From NCBI GenBank assembly GCA_965223035.1, contig OZ244980.1, forward strand, positions 4,030,001-4,094,000: 64,000 nucleotides of DNA, written 5' to 3'. Origin of the DNA: CAMDPA01 sp965223035 (lineage in GTDB: Bacteria > Pseudomonadota > Alphaproteobacteria > Rhizobiales > Hyphomicrobiaceae). The notes below the pieces were generated by a model. The model was not told where the DNA came from. It saw only the letters and a program-made list of their open reading frames with translations, and made no database searches. Positions 44,087 through 52,995 of this stretch are shown piece after piece (position 1 is the stretch's first letter; the number at the start of each line of letters is the position of its first letter). The translations under genes and the position numbers were made by a program.

Positions 44087-45628
44087 TCACTTGGCCCAAC
44101 CAAACATTTCAAGCCGAGCACCATACGGGTTGAGCTGGGCGACTTTGTCGGTCAGATCAACTGTTACGTCTTTATGATGCACGAAAACGCTGGGGTTGCC
44201 GGAGATCGGCAGGATGTATGCGCGTTGCGCAATCCTGGCCAACGCCTGTTCCATGATTTTCGCCCTCGCTTTGGGATCCAACGTTGCATCGGACTGCTTG
44301 GCAAGCTTGGTCAGCTCCGCATCGCCATAATAATCGCGCGCCTTGGAGCCGAAATAGAACGATAACAGCGAGCCGACATCGGGCAGTCCGCCCATCGAGT
44401 ACTGCGTCACCAGCGCTTGGATCTTGCCGGTCCGCTGCAGCCGGCGATAGGACCCCATGGTTTGGGTCGAAATGCTGGCCCTGATGCCGATCTTGCTGAG
44501 ATAGCCACCGATCGCCTCGGCCACACCACGCGACCAGGGCAGGGCCGTGATCTTGAGCGGGAAGCCGCCCTCTTGACCGGCCGCCTTCATCAATGCCTTC
44601 GCCTTGGCGACATCGTAAGCCAATTGGGAGCCTTTGCCCGAACAACCCACCTGGCTTACAAAACACAGCGAGTCCATTCGGTTCGACTTCTCACCCCCGG
44701 TCACGACGTTTTTCCGAATGGCGTCGCGATCGATCGCATGGAAGATCGCCTGGCGCACACGCATGTCCTTTAGAACGCTGATGCCGGTACGATCCTTCGC
44801 GTCAAGCGAGATGTAAAAATAGAGCAAGCCCTCGGTCACCGAAACCTTAAGGTCCGGGTTTGCCGCCAAGGCGCTGACGACGTCCGGTGAGTTGGCAGTC
44901 ATCAAATCAATGCCCCCGACCATGATCTGCGCCATTTGTGTTTGCACGTCGGGTATCGGCTTGATCTCGACGCGGTCGATCGTGGCGGGCTTGCGGATGT
45001 TGTAGTGCTTATTGCGCTCCAGCACGACGCCTTGGCTGGGGCCGACCGACACCACCTTATAGGGGCCGGTTCCAACCGCAATTTTACCCCAATCGCTCTT
45101 TCGCTTGAGCGCGCCGAATTTCTCCGAGGGAAGGATCGGCAGTGAAATCGCGATACGCATCATCGCCGGCGCGTAAATGCGCTTGGTTATGATCCGCACC
45201 GTTCGGTTATCGATTTTTTCCGCCCCTTTGATGAACAAAAAGCGCGTTTTCAGCCGAAACTTTGATTTGGGGTCGGCGATGTACGAGATCGTCGTGACAA
45301 CATCATCGGCATCGAACGCCGTGCCATCGTGAAACTTCACATCGCCGCGCAGCTTAAATTCATAGGTCGTGTCGTCGATCTGCTTCCAAGATTGGGCAAG
45401 TCCAGGTTTGAATTGGCGAGTGGCGACGTCATAACCCAACAGCGTGTCGTAGACCGCAGCGCCGGTTAGGCCGGTCTCGCCTTTGGGATCGTGGATAATG
45501 TCGACACCGCTGATCGGATCGCGAAAGGCAATGCGAAGGACATTGTCTGTCTTTCCCGCATACGCTGGCGGTCCAGCCAAGGCCGCCGTCGCCACAGCAA
45601 ATGCCATCGCGCTGATGATAAGCTTCAT
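44087..45628 (-). CDS. ABC transporter substrate-binding protein (family 5, dipeptide-type)
   Basis: A 513-residue exported protein with a signal peptide MKLIISAMAFAVATAALAGP. The family 5 segments ETGLTGAAVYDTLLGYD, KQIDDTTYEFKLRGDVKFHDGT and DADDVVTTISYIADPKS are present. Such proteins bind peptides, nickel or, in catabolic operons, aromatic or dicarboxylic compounds. Together with the two permeases and two ATPases of the same operon it completes an importer, although it is separated from them by the dioxygenase gene. Substrate probably an aromatic acid or conjugate, by context only. Confidence 0.9.
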   Translation of the reverse strand: MKLIISAMAFAVATAALAGPPAYAGKTDNVLRIAFRDPISGVDIIHDPKGETGLTGAAVYDTLLGYDVATRQFKPGLAQSWKQIDDTTYEFKLRGDVKFHDGTAFDADDVVTTISYIADPKSKFRLKTRFLFIKGAEKIDNRTVRIITKRIYAPAMMRIAISLPILPSEKFGALKRKSDWGKIAVGTGPYKVVSVGPSQGVVLERNKHYNIRKPATIDRVEIKPIPDVQTQMAQIMVGGIDLMTANSPDVVSALAANPDLKVSVTEGLLYFYISLDAKDRTGISVLKDMRVRQAIFHAIDRDAIRKNVVTGGEKSNRMDSLCFVSQVGCSGKGSQLAYDVAKAKALMKAAGQEGGFPLKITALPWSRGVAEAIGGYLSKIGIRASISTQTMGSYRRLQRTGKIQALVTQYSMGGLPDVGSLLSFYFGSKARDYYGDAELTKLAKQSDATLDPKARAKIMEQALARIAQRAYILPISGNPSVFVHHKDVTVDLTDKVAQLNPYGARLEMFGWAK

Positions 45629-45667
45629 GTTCCAGCCTCCCTATGTTGCGTTGCTTGATTGGTGCCC

Positions 45668-46681
45668 TTAGCCCTTAATATCCCACCAATAAAAACCGTT
45701 GGCAGTGCCGGTACCAGCCGGCGATCGATAGCATGGAACGTAGTCGATCTCGTGCATCTGGGTATCCATGTCCTGCAGCAGGCCGGCCAGCGATATCCAT
45801 GATTTCAACTCCGACGTCCCCGACTGAAGGTCGCGCAGGGGGATCGAGGTCAGGTAGGCCTTGTCCTTGACTTTGAGTGCCTCGACAAAGCGACGATCAA
45901 ACGCCTCGTCGATGACGAAATGGCTCATCCCGCCGGAAGCGAACACCGCGACTTTTTTGTCCGACTCCCAACTGTCGATCGCTTTTTTCACGATCTGGCC
46001 AAAACGATACGCGCGCGCGGCCGAAGGCTGGTTGGGCGGAAAAAACGTATTTTGATAAATCGGAACGTTGGGCACCACCTGATCGCTCATCACCTGGCGA
46101 TAAATGTGGCCGAACGCGTGGCTGGCGCCATTTTTGGCCCGCTTCGGCCAAATCTTTGAAGCCGCGACATCGAACTCGTTATCGATCATCGTGCAGATAA
46201 TGTGAGAGGCAAGGTCGGGAACGCCCGGATACTCGGTGTAGGTTTCCGTCGCATGACCAAACTCGGCTTCGGCCACGCCCGGCGGCGCCTTGGCGCGAAC
46301 TTCCTCGCTTTGCGGATAGTTGGGAATCGTCTCGCCGTAAAACACCATGAAAGGTGGATTGAGCTGTTCGGTCTCATAAATCTCGTTTTGGTCATTGCCC
46401 ATGATGACGGCGAGATCAGCGCCCATTTCATTCCACTTTGCCGCCATCTTCTCCATGGCCGCATGACAACGCGCATGATAGCGCCGTTGCGCTTCCATCG
46501 AGGATTTTTGTTCGAGGTTTTCCCCTGTGCGCATCCCCACCAAGTCGTCGAATGAATACTCGCCCCCCCGAAACGGATGCTTGCGCGCCCTGTCGGCCTT
46601 AACGCGCAATTGCCATTGCTCCACCGTGGTGTGAAGCTGAGGGCCATGCGTCGTCGCCATTGCGGTTATGATTTCTGCCAT
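45668..46681 (-). CDS. LigB-type extradiol ring-cleavage dioxygenase with altered metal motif
   Basis: A 337-residue protein from the ATG at 46681, with GGAGAG before it. It resembles the catalytic subunit of protocatechuate 4,5-dioxygenase and gallate dioxygenase. H12 (ATTHGPQL), the base H254 in GGMSH and E291 in SELKSW align with LigB H12, H195 and E242. At the place of the second iron histidine (LigB H61, in an NDH motif) it reads GNDQNE, with Q98. No LigA-like small subunit is encoded nearby. It should open a catechol-type ring, but the unusual ligand set makes the reaction less certain. Confidence 0.82.
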   Translation of the reverse strand: MAEIITAMATTHGPQLHTTVEQWQLRVKADRARKHPFRGGEYSFDDLVGMRTGENLEQKSSMEAQRRYHARCHAAMEKMAAKWNEMGADLAVIMGNDQNEIYETEQLNPPFMVFYGETIPNYPQSEEVRAKAPPGVAEAEFGHATETYTEYPGVPDLASHIICTMIDNEFDVAASKIWPKRAKNGASHAFGHIYRQVMSDQVVPNVPIYQNTFFPPNQPSAARAYRFGQIVKKAIDSWESDKKVAVFASGGMSHFVIDEAFDRRFVEALKVKDKAYLTSIPLRDLQSGTSELKSWISLAGLLQDMDTQMHEIDYVPCYRSPAGTGTANGFYWWDIKG

Positions 46682-46707
46682 TGTTTGCTCTCCTTGGCCG
46701 CTCGATT

Positions 46708-47727
46708 TCAAGGCGCCGGGTCGCTGCGCCCCGAAGCTTCTTGGCCTGGCTGTTGGTCGTCACGGGCTTGGTTATAGAGGTGACACGCCACATCGCTCGA
46801 CCCCACACCAATTAGCTGCGGTTGTTGCTTGCGACAGACCTCCATCACCTGCTGACAGCGCGGATGAAAATAGCAGCCCGGCGGCGGCGCGGTCGGATCC
46901 GGAAACTCGCCGTCCAGCGAGGGATCCGGCAACCTTTGATCGGGATCGGGCCGCAGCGCCGAGGCCAGCAGCAACTGCGTATAAGGATGCCGCGCCTCGC
47001 CGAATACCTCCGCCGCCGGACCAAGTTCCACGACCCGGCCCAGATACATGACGGCGATGCGATCGGCAATGTGTTGCACTACGGACAAGTTATGGCTGAT
47101 GAACACGTAGGTCAGATTGAACTCGTGCTTTAGGTCCTGCAGCAAGTTGAGAATCTGAGCCTGGACGGAGACGTCGAGGGCGGATGTCGGCTCGTCGCAT
47201 ACCACCAACCTTGGATGTGTGATCAAGGCCCGCGCGATCGCCACGCGCTGGCGCTGGCCGCCGGACAGTTGGCTTGGGTAGGCATGGATGAGACGGATCG
47301 GCAAACCGACCAGCTGCATGGCCTCCTCAACTTTCTTGCTCCGATCCGCCGCCGAAGAACCGCCTTGCACCAACAATGGCAGCGCGATGATGTTCTCGAC
47401 CGTCTTTCTGGGGTTGAGCGACGAATACGGGTCCTGAAAAATCGGCTGAACGAGGCGCGCGATGCTACGCCGGTTCAAATGCGATAGCGGCTGCCCCTCA
47501 AACAGGACCTCGCCTGAGGTCGGTGGCTGCAGCCCGAGCAGCGCTTTCGCCAACGTCGTCTTGCCACAACCGGATTCGCCGACGATGGCCAGCACTTCTC
47601 CGGCGCGAATGTCGAGCGTTACGTGATTGACGGCGCCAAGGCGTCGGGCTGGCCGGAACAGCCCACCTCGCACCTTGAACTCGATGGCAAGATCGCGCGC
47701 TTGCAGCAAGTGGCCGTTGGTCGACAT
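46708..47727 (-). CDS. ABC transporter ATPase (DppF/OppF type)
   Basis: A 339-residue ATPase from the ATG at 47727, which overlaps the stop of the upstream ATPase gene. Walker A GESGCGKTT, signature LSGGQRQRVAIARAL, Walker B LVVCDEPTSALD and the H-loop FISHNLS are intact. The C-terminal oligopeptide-type extension has a cysteine-rich stretch (GCYFHPRCQQVMEVCRKQQPQ), which in this subfamily can hold an iron-sulfur cluster. It powers the family 5 importer. Confidence 0.93.
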   Translation of the reverse strand: MSTNGHLLQARDLAIEFKVRGGLFRPARRLGAVNHVTLDIRAGEVLAIVGESGCGKTTLAKALLGLQPPTSGEVLFEGQPLSHLNRRSIARLVQPIFQDPYSSLNPRKTVENIIALPLLVQGGSSAADRSKKVEEAMQLVGLPIRLIHAYPSQLSGGQRQRVAIARALITHPRLVVCDEPTSALDVSVQAQILNLLQDLKHEFNLTYVFISHNLSVVQHIADRIAVMYLGRVVELGPAAEVFGEARHPYTQLLLASALRPDPDQRLPDPSLDGEFPDPTAPPPGCYFHPRCQQVMEVCRKQQPQLIGVGSSDVACHLYNQARDDQQPGQEASGRSDPAP

Positions 47728-48755
47728 CACGGCGACGCCCCCTCGACTTCGCTGCCAGATCCCGCAGCTTCGCGCACGCACCGATAAAAGTGCCCGTCCC
47801 CGGCGTCCGCCTGCGCCACCGAACCCTGAGCACACACCGGCATGGCAAACGCGCAGCGGTTACGAAACATGCACCCTTCCATGCTTCCGATCAGCGATGG
47901 CACCAAGCCCGGGATCGCTTTCAAACGTCCGCCCGGCTCCGTGTGCCCCGGAATGGGAATACAGTCGATCAATCCGCAGGTGTACGGATGCCGCGGTTCA
48001 CGAAACACTTGCAGCGCCGTGCCGGTCTCGACGATGCCGCCCGCGTACATCACCGCTATGCGATCGGCGACGCTCGCCACCACGCCAAGATCGTGCGTGA
48101 TCAGGACCAGCGCCATGGCGAATTCCTGCTGCAAGTCGCGCAGCAATCGCAGGATCCGCGCTTGCACGGTGACGTCCAGTGCGGTCGTTGGCTCATCCGC
48201 GATTATCAGTTTTGGCTCACACATCATCGCCATGGCGATCATCACGCGCTGTCGGAGACCACCTGACAGCTGATGGGGAAACTGGCCAAGCCGCGTCGCG
48301 GCGTTGCGAATACCGACGCGCTCCAGCAGGAAGACCGCCCGCTCCAAGGCCTCGGCCCGGGTACTGCCCAGATGCCGCTGATGCCCCTCCGCCAGTTGGT
48401 CACCGATCGTGAACACGGGATTAAGCGCCGTCATCGGATCTTGGAAAATCATCGCCATCCGGTTGCCGCGCAGGCGCGACAGCTCTTTGCGGTCCAGCTT
48501 GTGCAGATCGCGGCCGTCGAACCGGCAAACGTCAGCGTGAACCTTCGCTGCGCGCGGCGTCAACCCCATGACTGCCAGTGCCGTCATCGACTTGCCACAG
48601 CCAGATTCGCCGACGATGGCAAATGTCTCCCCCGGCATGACACTGAAATTCACGTCTGTTACGGCACGCAATTGTCCCGCGGGCGTGCTGACCGTGACGT
48701 TCAGGCCAGCGACTTCCAAGGCCGGCTGCCTTGCCAGATCGTCTGCGGTAGCCAT
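47727..48755 (-). CDS. ABC transporter ATPase (DppD/OppD type)
   Basis: A 342-residue ATPase beginning MATADDLARQPALEV, with GGAAGGAACTG upstream. Walker A GESGCGKSMTAL, signature LSGGLRQRVMIAMAM, Walker B LIIADEPTTALD and LITHDLG are complete. The C-terminus has the same cysteine pattern (GCMFRNRCAFAMPVCAQGS) as its partner ATPase. One base separates it from the DppC-type gene. Confidence 0.93.
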   Translation of the reverse strand: MATADDLARQPALEVAGLNVTVSTPAGQLRAVTDVNFSVMPGETFAIVGESGCGKSMTALAVMGLTPRAAKVHADVCRFDGRDLHKLDRKELSRLRGNRMAMIFQDPMTALNPVFTIGDQLAEGHQRHLGSTRAEALERAVFLLERVGIRNAATRLGQFPHQLSGGLRQRVMIAMAMMCEPKLIIADEPTTALDVTVQARILRLLRDLQQEFAMALVLITHDLGVVASVADRIAVMYAGGIVETGTALQVFREPRHPYTCGLIDCIPIPGHTEPGGRLKAIPGLVPSLIGSMEGCMFRNRCAFAMPVCAQGSVAQADAGDGHFYRCVREAAGSGSEVEGASP

Positions 48756-48756
48756 A

Positions 48757-49728
48757 TCAGTTCCTTCCCTGCGGGGCGGTGATGTCGCGCAATCCATCGC
48801 CTAGCAGATTGATCGCCATCACCAGGGAGAAGATGGCAAGGCCCGGCAGCATAATGAGATAGGGCTTGAAGAACATGAATGGCCGGCCTTCCGAGACGAG
48901 CAGGCCCCACGACGGTGTCGGCGGTTGAATACCGAGCCCCAGGAACGACAGCGCGGCCTCGACTAGGATCGCCACGGCCATCTCCAACGAGGCCACGACG
49001 ATGATTTGATTCATTACGTTAGGAAGGATCTCACGGAAGAGGATCCAGAGTCGGGAGGCGCCGAGAGCTTCCGCCGCAGCCACGAAGTCGTTGGCACGCA
49101 CCTGTTGGGTTGCCGTCCTCGTCACCACCGCGAACCGGTCCCAGAACAAGAAGCCCAACACCAACACCATCACCAACAGCGAACCGCCGAATATCGACAC
49201 CAGCGATAAGGCGATCAATATGCCGGGTAGCGCCAGCTTGACGTTGATCAAGAAGACCACGACGGCATCGACGCGGCCGCCATAGTAGCCGCCAGTAATG
49301 CCCAGTATGGATCCGACGATGCCGGACATCACCGCGGCGCCGAACGCCACGATCATGGTGATGCGCGCGCCATAAAGAACGCGAGAGAAGTAATCGCGGC
49401 CGAAGCCATCGGTGCCGAAAATATGCGCCCAGCTTCCCCCTTGCTCCCACACCGGCGGGATCAGCCGACGTGTCAAGTCCTGTGCGTACGGATCATAGGG
49501 CGCGATCCACGGAGCAAACAGGGCGCAAATCAAGGCGAGAAGCACGATGGCAGAGCCGATTTGAAAGCCCCAGTGGTGCATAGCGCGCATGCGCATCACT
49601 TGCCACGGTGTCGGTGGCGCGGTGTCAGCGATCATCGGCCCGGCGGCTGGCGCCGTCTTGTCGATCAGCGATGCCGGTGTCGTTTCGACCCTGTCAGCGA
49701 CGCCGTCTGCCAATATCGCCCCCTTCAA
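48757..49728 (-). CDS. ABC transporter permease (DppC/OppC type)
   Basis: An inner-membrane permease of up to 323 residues. It apparently starts at a TTG that overlaps the stop of the upstream permease gene (TTGA); an ATG at 49635 would give 292. The first helix is FQIGSAIVLLALICALFAPWI, followed by GTDGFGRDYFSRVLYGAR and the EAA loop EALGASRLWILFREILPNV, all standard for DppC. Confidence 0.92.
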   Translation of the reverse strand: MKGAILADGVADRVETTPASLIDKTAPAAGPMIADTAPPTPWQVMRMRAMHHWGFQIGSAIVLLALICALFAPWIAPYDPYAQDLTRRLIPPVWEQGGSWAHIFGTDGFGRDYFSRVLYGARITMIVAFGAAVMSGIVGSILGITGGYYGGRVDAVVVFLINVKLALPGILIALSLVSIFGGSLLVMVLVLGFLFWDRFAVVTRTATQQVRANDFVAAAEALGASRLWILFREILPNVMNQIIVVASLEMAVAILVEAALSFLGLGIQPPTPSWGLLVSEGRPFMFFKPYLIMLPGLAIFSLVMAINLLGDGLRDITAPQGRN

Positions 49729-50642
49729 CCCAGCCGAATGCGCGGATCAAGTCGCGCATTGATCAGATCGGCCAACAATGTCAAAACGATATAGGCTACG
49801 GACAAAAAGAACAGAATCGATTGCACGACGGGAAAATCGGAATTTCTGATCGCTTCGATGGCGAGTGAGCCGATGCCGTTGAGGGCGAAAATCGACTCCA
49901 CTATCACCGAGCCACCCAACAGGAAACCGAGCGAGACGGCCGCCAGCGATACCACCGGCAGAATCGCGTTGCGCAAGGCGTGCTTGAAGAAGACTACCCG
50001 CGGCAGCATCCCCTTGGCCCAGGCGGTGCGGATGTAATCGGCATCCAGAACGTCCAGCATGCCGCTTCTGGTAACGCGCATCAGCTGCGGCATGATCCCG
50101 GTCGCCAGCACCAGCGTGGGCATAACGAAATGCGCCCAAGTCTCGTTGCCGGAGATCGGCAATACCCGCAGCTTTACGCCCAAAAAATAGATCAGAATGA
50201 GTGCGAACCAAAAGGTCGGAATCGCTTTTGAAAAGACAACTACGCCGAGCGCCGTGCGGTCGATCCAGCTGTTGGCATAGACCGCCGCGGTCACCCCCAT
50301 CGGGACAGCAACGATCAGTGCCAACACGAGCGCCATCACGGCGAGCTTGGTCGTGACCCCTACCCGTTCAAGAATCAGATCGAGCACCGGCTCGTTGGTA
50401 AACAGCGAGTGACCGAGATCGCCGGCCACGGCACCGCCGACCCAACTGGCATATTGCTCGATCAACGGCCGATCCAATCCATAAAGGCGCGCGACCTCCG
50501 CAATCTGCTCCGGCGTCGCTTCTGCACCCGCCAGCACCTCGGCCAAGTCTCCCGCCGTCCGCAGCAATACAAAGCTAATCACCGAAACCGCAATGGCGAC
50601 CAGGATTGAGATCAGCAGCCGGTTGACGGTGTAGCGCACCAT
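49725..50642 (-). CDS. ABC transporter permease (DppB/OppB type)
   Basis: A 305-residue permease with the DppB N-terminal helix (RLLISILVAIAVSVISFVLL), the periplasmic loop containing GLDRPLIEQY, and the EAA loop RTAWAKGMLPRVVFFKHALRNAILP. It forms the heterodimeric channel with the DppC-type protein. It follows the LigJ-like gene by 45 bp in the operon. Confidence 0.93.
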   Translation of the reverse strand: MVRYTVNRLLISILVAIAVSVISFVLLRTAGDLAEVLAGAEATPEQIAEVARLYGLDRPLIEQYASWVGGAVAGDLGHSLFTNEPVLDLILERVGVTTKLAVMALVLALIVAVPMGVTAAVYANSWIDRTALGVVVFSKAIPTFWFALILIYFLGVKLRVLPISGNETWAHFVMPTLVLATGIMPQLMRVTRSGMLDVLDADYIRTAWAKGMLPRVVFFKHALRNAILPVVSLAAVSLGFLLGGSVIVESIFALNGIGSLAIEAIRNSDFPVVQSILFFLSVAYIVLTLLADLINARLDPRIRLG

Positions 50643-50687
50643 GGGTGGTCACCCCGGATTGGAGTTCTGAGCTCTCAGCCTGTCCAA

Positions 50688-51695
50688 TCAGAAATCCAAT
50701 TTGAAGACCGTGCGCGCATTCTCCGTGAGAATTGCAGCTTTCGCGCTGGCGTCCAACCATTCTGCATGTGCTATAATCGGCGCGATGTCGTCGTAGGTCC
50801 GCCCGCTCTGCGGATTGCGGGCCGAACCGACACCGGGGCATTCAGCGCCGAATAGGCAGCGATCCGCTCCCACCGTCTCGATCAACAGGCGCATGGCGCC
50901 CTCGGTGTACAGCACCGTGTCGTAATATAGGTTACGCATCGCCTCCGAGAATAGCGGCCCCGGCCGACGCGCCGAGCCAGCCTCGAAGCGACCGAGCTGA
51001 TAAGGGATCGCTCCGCCGCCATGGCTCATGATAATCTTCAGACTAGGAAAGTCCGTGAACACACTGGAATTGACCAGTCCGTAGGTTGCGGTCGTCTCTT
51101 CATTGATGAAATGCAGCGTGTACGGCTCACGTTCCGGACACCGCGACCCGGTGCCATGGATATGGGCCGGGACATCAAGCTCAACTAGCTTTTCATAGAG
51201 CGGATACCAATAGCGATCGCCCATCGGCGGCGCCTTGGTCCCGCTGTTCTCGTAGGGATCGGGATTGAGAAGGCAGGCCTTGAAGCCCAGCTCCACGCAC
51301 CGCTCCAGTTCCGCAATTGCCATATCCAGCGGCCGACCCGCCGGCTGCGGCAGACCACAAACGCCGACAAACCGCTTGGGATAAAGCAACGTCTGACGGT
51401 GAATGACGTTGTTCACCTCCTCATGGAACCATTGCACCAGCTTTGGCGTCTCCGAGTGCATCAACTGAAACGGCCGCGGTGATACGCACTGCACGTCCGT
51501 GCCGACCTCATCGAGGAAGGCCATGTGGCTCTTATCGCCGCCCTCGAACCGCTTGCTCTCAACAGCCGCGCGGATCTGATCATCTGTAAAATTGAGCTTA
51601 CCCCGCCCGTGCGAGCCGCGATGCGAGAGCAGCGACGCCTTATAGGCCCATAATTCCGCCGGGGCACTCACATGCGCATGACAATCGATGATCAT
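50688..51695 (-). CDS. Amidohydrolase-family protein, 4-oxalomesaconate hydratase (LigJ)-like
   Basis: A 335-residue amidohydrolase-fold protein (MIIDCHAHVSAP, a metal DxHxH). SPRPFQLMHSETP, VGVCGLPQPAG, the histidine in PAHIHGTGS and MSHGGGAIPYQLGRF match the LigJ/decarboxylase branch of the superfamily. LigJ hydrates 4-oxalomesaconate in the protocatechuate 4,5-cleavage and gallate pathways. That role fits the LigB-type dioxygenase and LigK-like aldolase of the same operon; a non-oxidative decarboxylase is the main alternative. First gene of the operon, with a good promoter upstream. Confidence 0.82.
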   Translation of the reverse strand: MIIDCHAHVSAPAELWAYKASLLSHRGSHGRGKLNFTDDQIRAAVESKRFEGGDKSHMAFLDEVGTDVQCVSPRPFQLMHSETPKLVQWFHEEVNNVIHRQTLLYPKRFVGVCGLPQPAGRPLDMAIAELERCVELGFKACLLNPDPYENSGTKAPPMGDRYWYPLYEKLVELDVPAHIHGTGSRCPEREPYTLHFINEETTATYGLVNSSVFTDFPSLKIIMSHGGGAIPYQLGRFEAGSARRPGPLFSEAMRNLYYDTVLYTEGAMRLLIETVGADRCLFGAECPGVGSARNPQSGRTYDDIAPIIAHAEWLDASAKAAILTENARTVFKLDF

Positions 51696-51787
51696 GACAC
51701 TGCGTTTCTCCCTTGCTCAGCTGGTACGCTGCCCGGCATCCCGGCCCGACCAACAATTTTTTTCTTATGTCGCTATTGGCACAAGCC

Positions 51788-51816
51788 AGTGTAATAATCG
51801 CGACGATTGTCGTCAA
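51788..51816 (-). promoter_or_regulatory. Promoter and candidate operator of the aromatic operon
   Basis: On the minus strand TTGACG (51816-51811), 17 bp, then TACACT (51793-51788), about 90 bp before the LigJ-like start. The dyad GACGA-TTG-TCGTC (51802-51814) overlaps the -35 and spacer, so a regulator bound there would control access of RNA polymerase. The IclR protein encoded just upstream is the obvious candidate. Confidence 0.5.
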
Positions 51817-51831
51817 TCTCGTATATCGGGA

Positions 51832-52644
51832 CTAGCGTGCAGCCAGGCCGGCGTGACCCTGGGTCGCTGACGGCGAGCCGCCCGACCAGCCGGTTTCGGC
51901 CCCATCCATCAGCTGTTCCGCAGCAATCACCGACCCGGCATAACGAACATGATCCGCGATCGAGGAGAAGTCGTCCTCACTCACCAAGCGCTCAGAAATC
52001 GCCAGACTAATGCTGCCGATGACGACACCCGCTTCGTCGATGATCGGGGCCGCAAAGCAATACTCGCTAGGCCGCACGTCGCCGTAGACCAACGCGTAAC
52101 CCTGACGGCGAATGGAGCGCAGATTTTCGATGATCGCCGTCTCAGTGTCCCCTAAGTCGGTCGAGATCAAGTCATCGAGATGCTCGCGCACGAACGTCAT
52201 CATTTGCGTGCGCGACAAAAATGCCACGATCACCCGGCCGTTCGCGCCGCGGACCAGGGGCAGTGGGCGACCCGGCAAAGGACGCTCACCGAGGCTGGCT
52301 GCGCTGGCTTCACGATGAATACCGACGAATTGATCCTGATACCGCCTTATCAGCGAGACCACGCCGGGAAAGCGACGCGACAACTCAATCATCACCGGCC
52401 GACCACGCTGGATCAGCGGATCTGCGGCCCGCATCACATAATCAAGTGCGAGGACCTTGGTCCCGATCCCATAGCTCCCATTCGGCAGGCGCGCGAGCAA
52501 GCCGGCACCGGTGAGCGCCTTGAGGTATCGGTAGAGCGTGGACCGCGGCAACTGCAGCGCATCGATCATCTCATCCGGCATCCAGGCACAGCGCTGCTCG
52601 GTGTAAAGATCAAGCACCATCAGCATCCGATCCAGACTGGACAC
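51832..52644 (-). CDS. IclR-family transcription regulator
   Basis: A 270-residue regulator from a GTG with GAGGAGA upstream. An N-terminal winged helix (LDRMLMVLDLY.. LQLPRSTLYRYLKALTGAGLL) is followed by the IclR effector domain (GVVSLIRRYQDQFVGIHREAS..GRPLPLVRGANGRVIVAF). IclR proteins often sense aromatic intermediates. It lies on the same strand as the LigJ-like operon, 136 bp upstream, and is divergent from the ubiD gene, so it is placed to control both. Confidence 0.9.
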   Translation of the reverse strand: MSSLDRMLMVLDLYTEQRCAWMPDEMIDALQLPRSTLYRYLKALTGAGLLARLPNGSYGIGTKVLALDYVMRAADPLIQRGRPVMIELSRRFPGVVSLIRRYQDQFVGIHREASAASLGERPLPGRPLPLVRGANGRVIVAFLSRTQMMTFVREHLDDLISTDLGDTETAIIENLRSIRRQGYALVYGDVRPSEYCFAAPIIDEAGVVIGSISLAISERLVSEDDFSSIADHVRYAGSVIAAEQLMDGAETGWSGGSPSATQGHAGLAAR

Positions 52645-52995
52645 GCGCGCGTCTCCTCATTTCATCAGTCCCACATTGTGAGATGTGATAGTCTCTTTCT
52701 CGCAGCGATGCAATCCGCGAGGTCGGTGCCACGGCCGCGATCGCCACGCACGCCAGCGATCGCTCGGGCCGTTCGCGTCCGGGACGGGGATCACGCGGTT
52801 GTTGCCGGCACCGACAATGTGCTAACCACCCACCGGATCAGCGGCGATCATGTGCCGGCCAACGTAAGCCCCACTCTTCAAGCCATCCAGCGCCAGACGC
52901 GGGTCCGCCCGCCACCCAACAACTAGCGTTCGCCTGCGTCGCAACCGCGAACGCCCGCGAACTGGCCGATCAGTGGCAATCACAAGGAGGTACCA
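52645..52995. promoter_or_regulatory. Divergent region between iclR and ubiD
   Basis: No gene is seen in these 351 bp. A dyad CACAT-TGTGAG-ATGTG (52672-52687) lies 28 bp before the iclR start and could be its autoregulatory operator. AAGGAGG at 52984-52990 is the ubiD ribosome site. No convincing -35/-10 pair was found for either gene. Confidence 0.4.
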
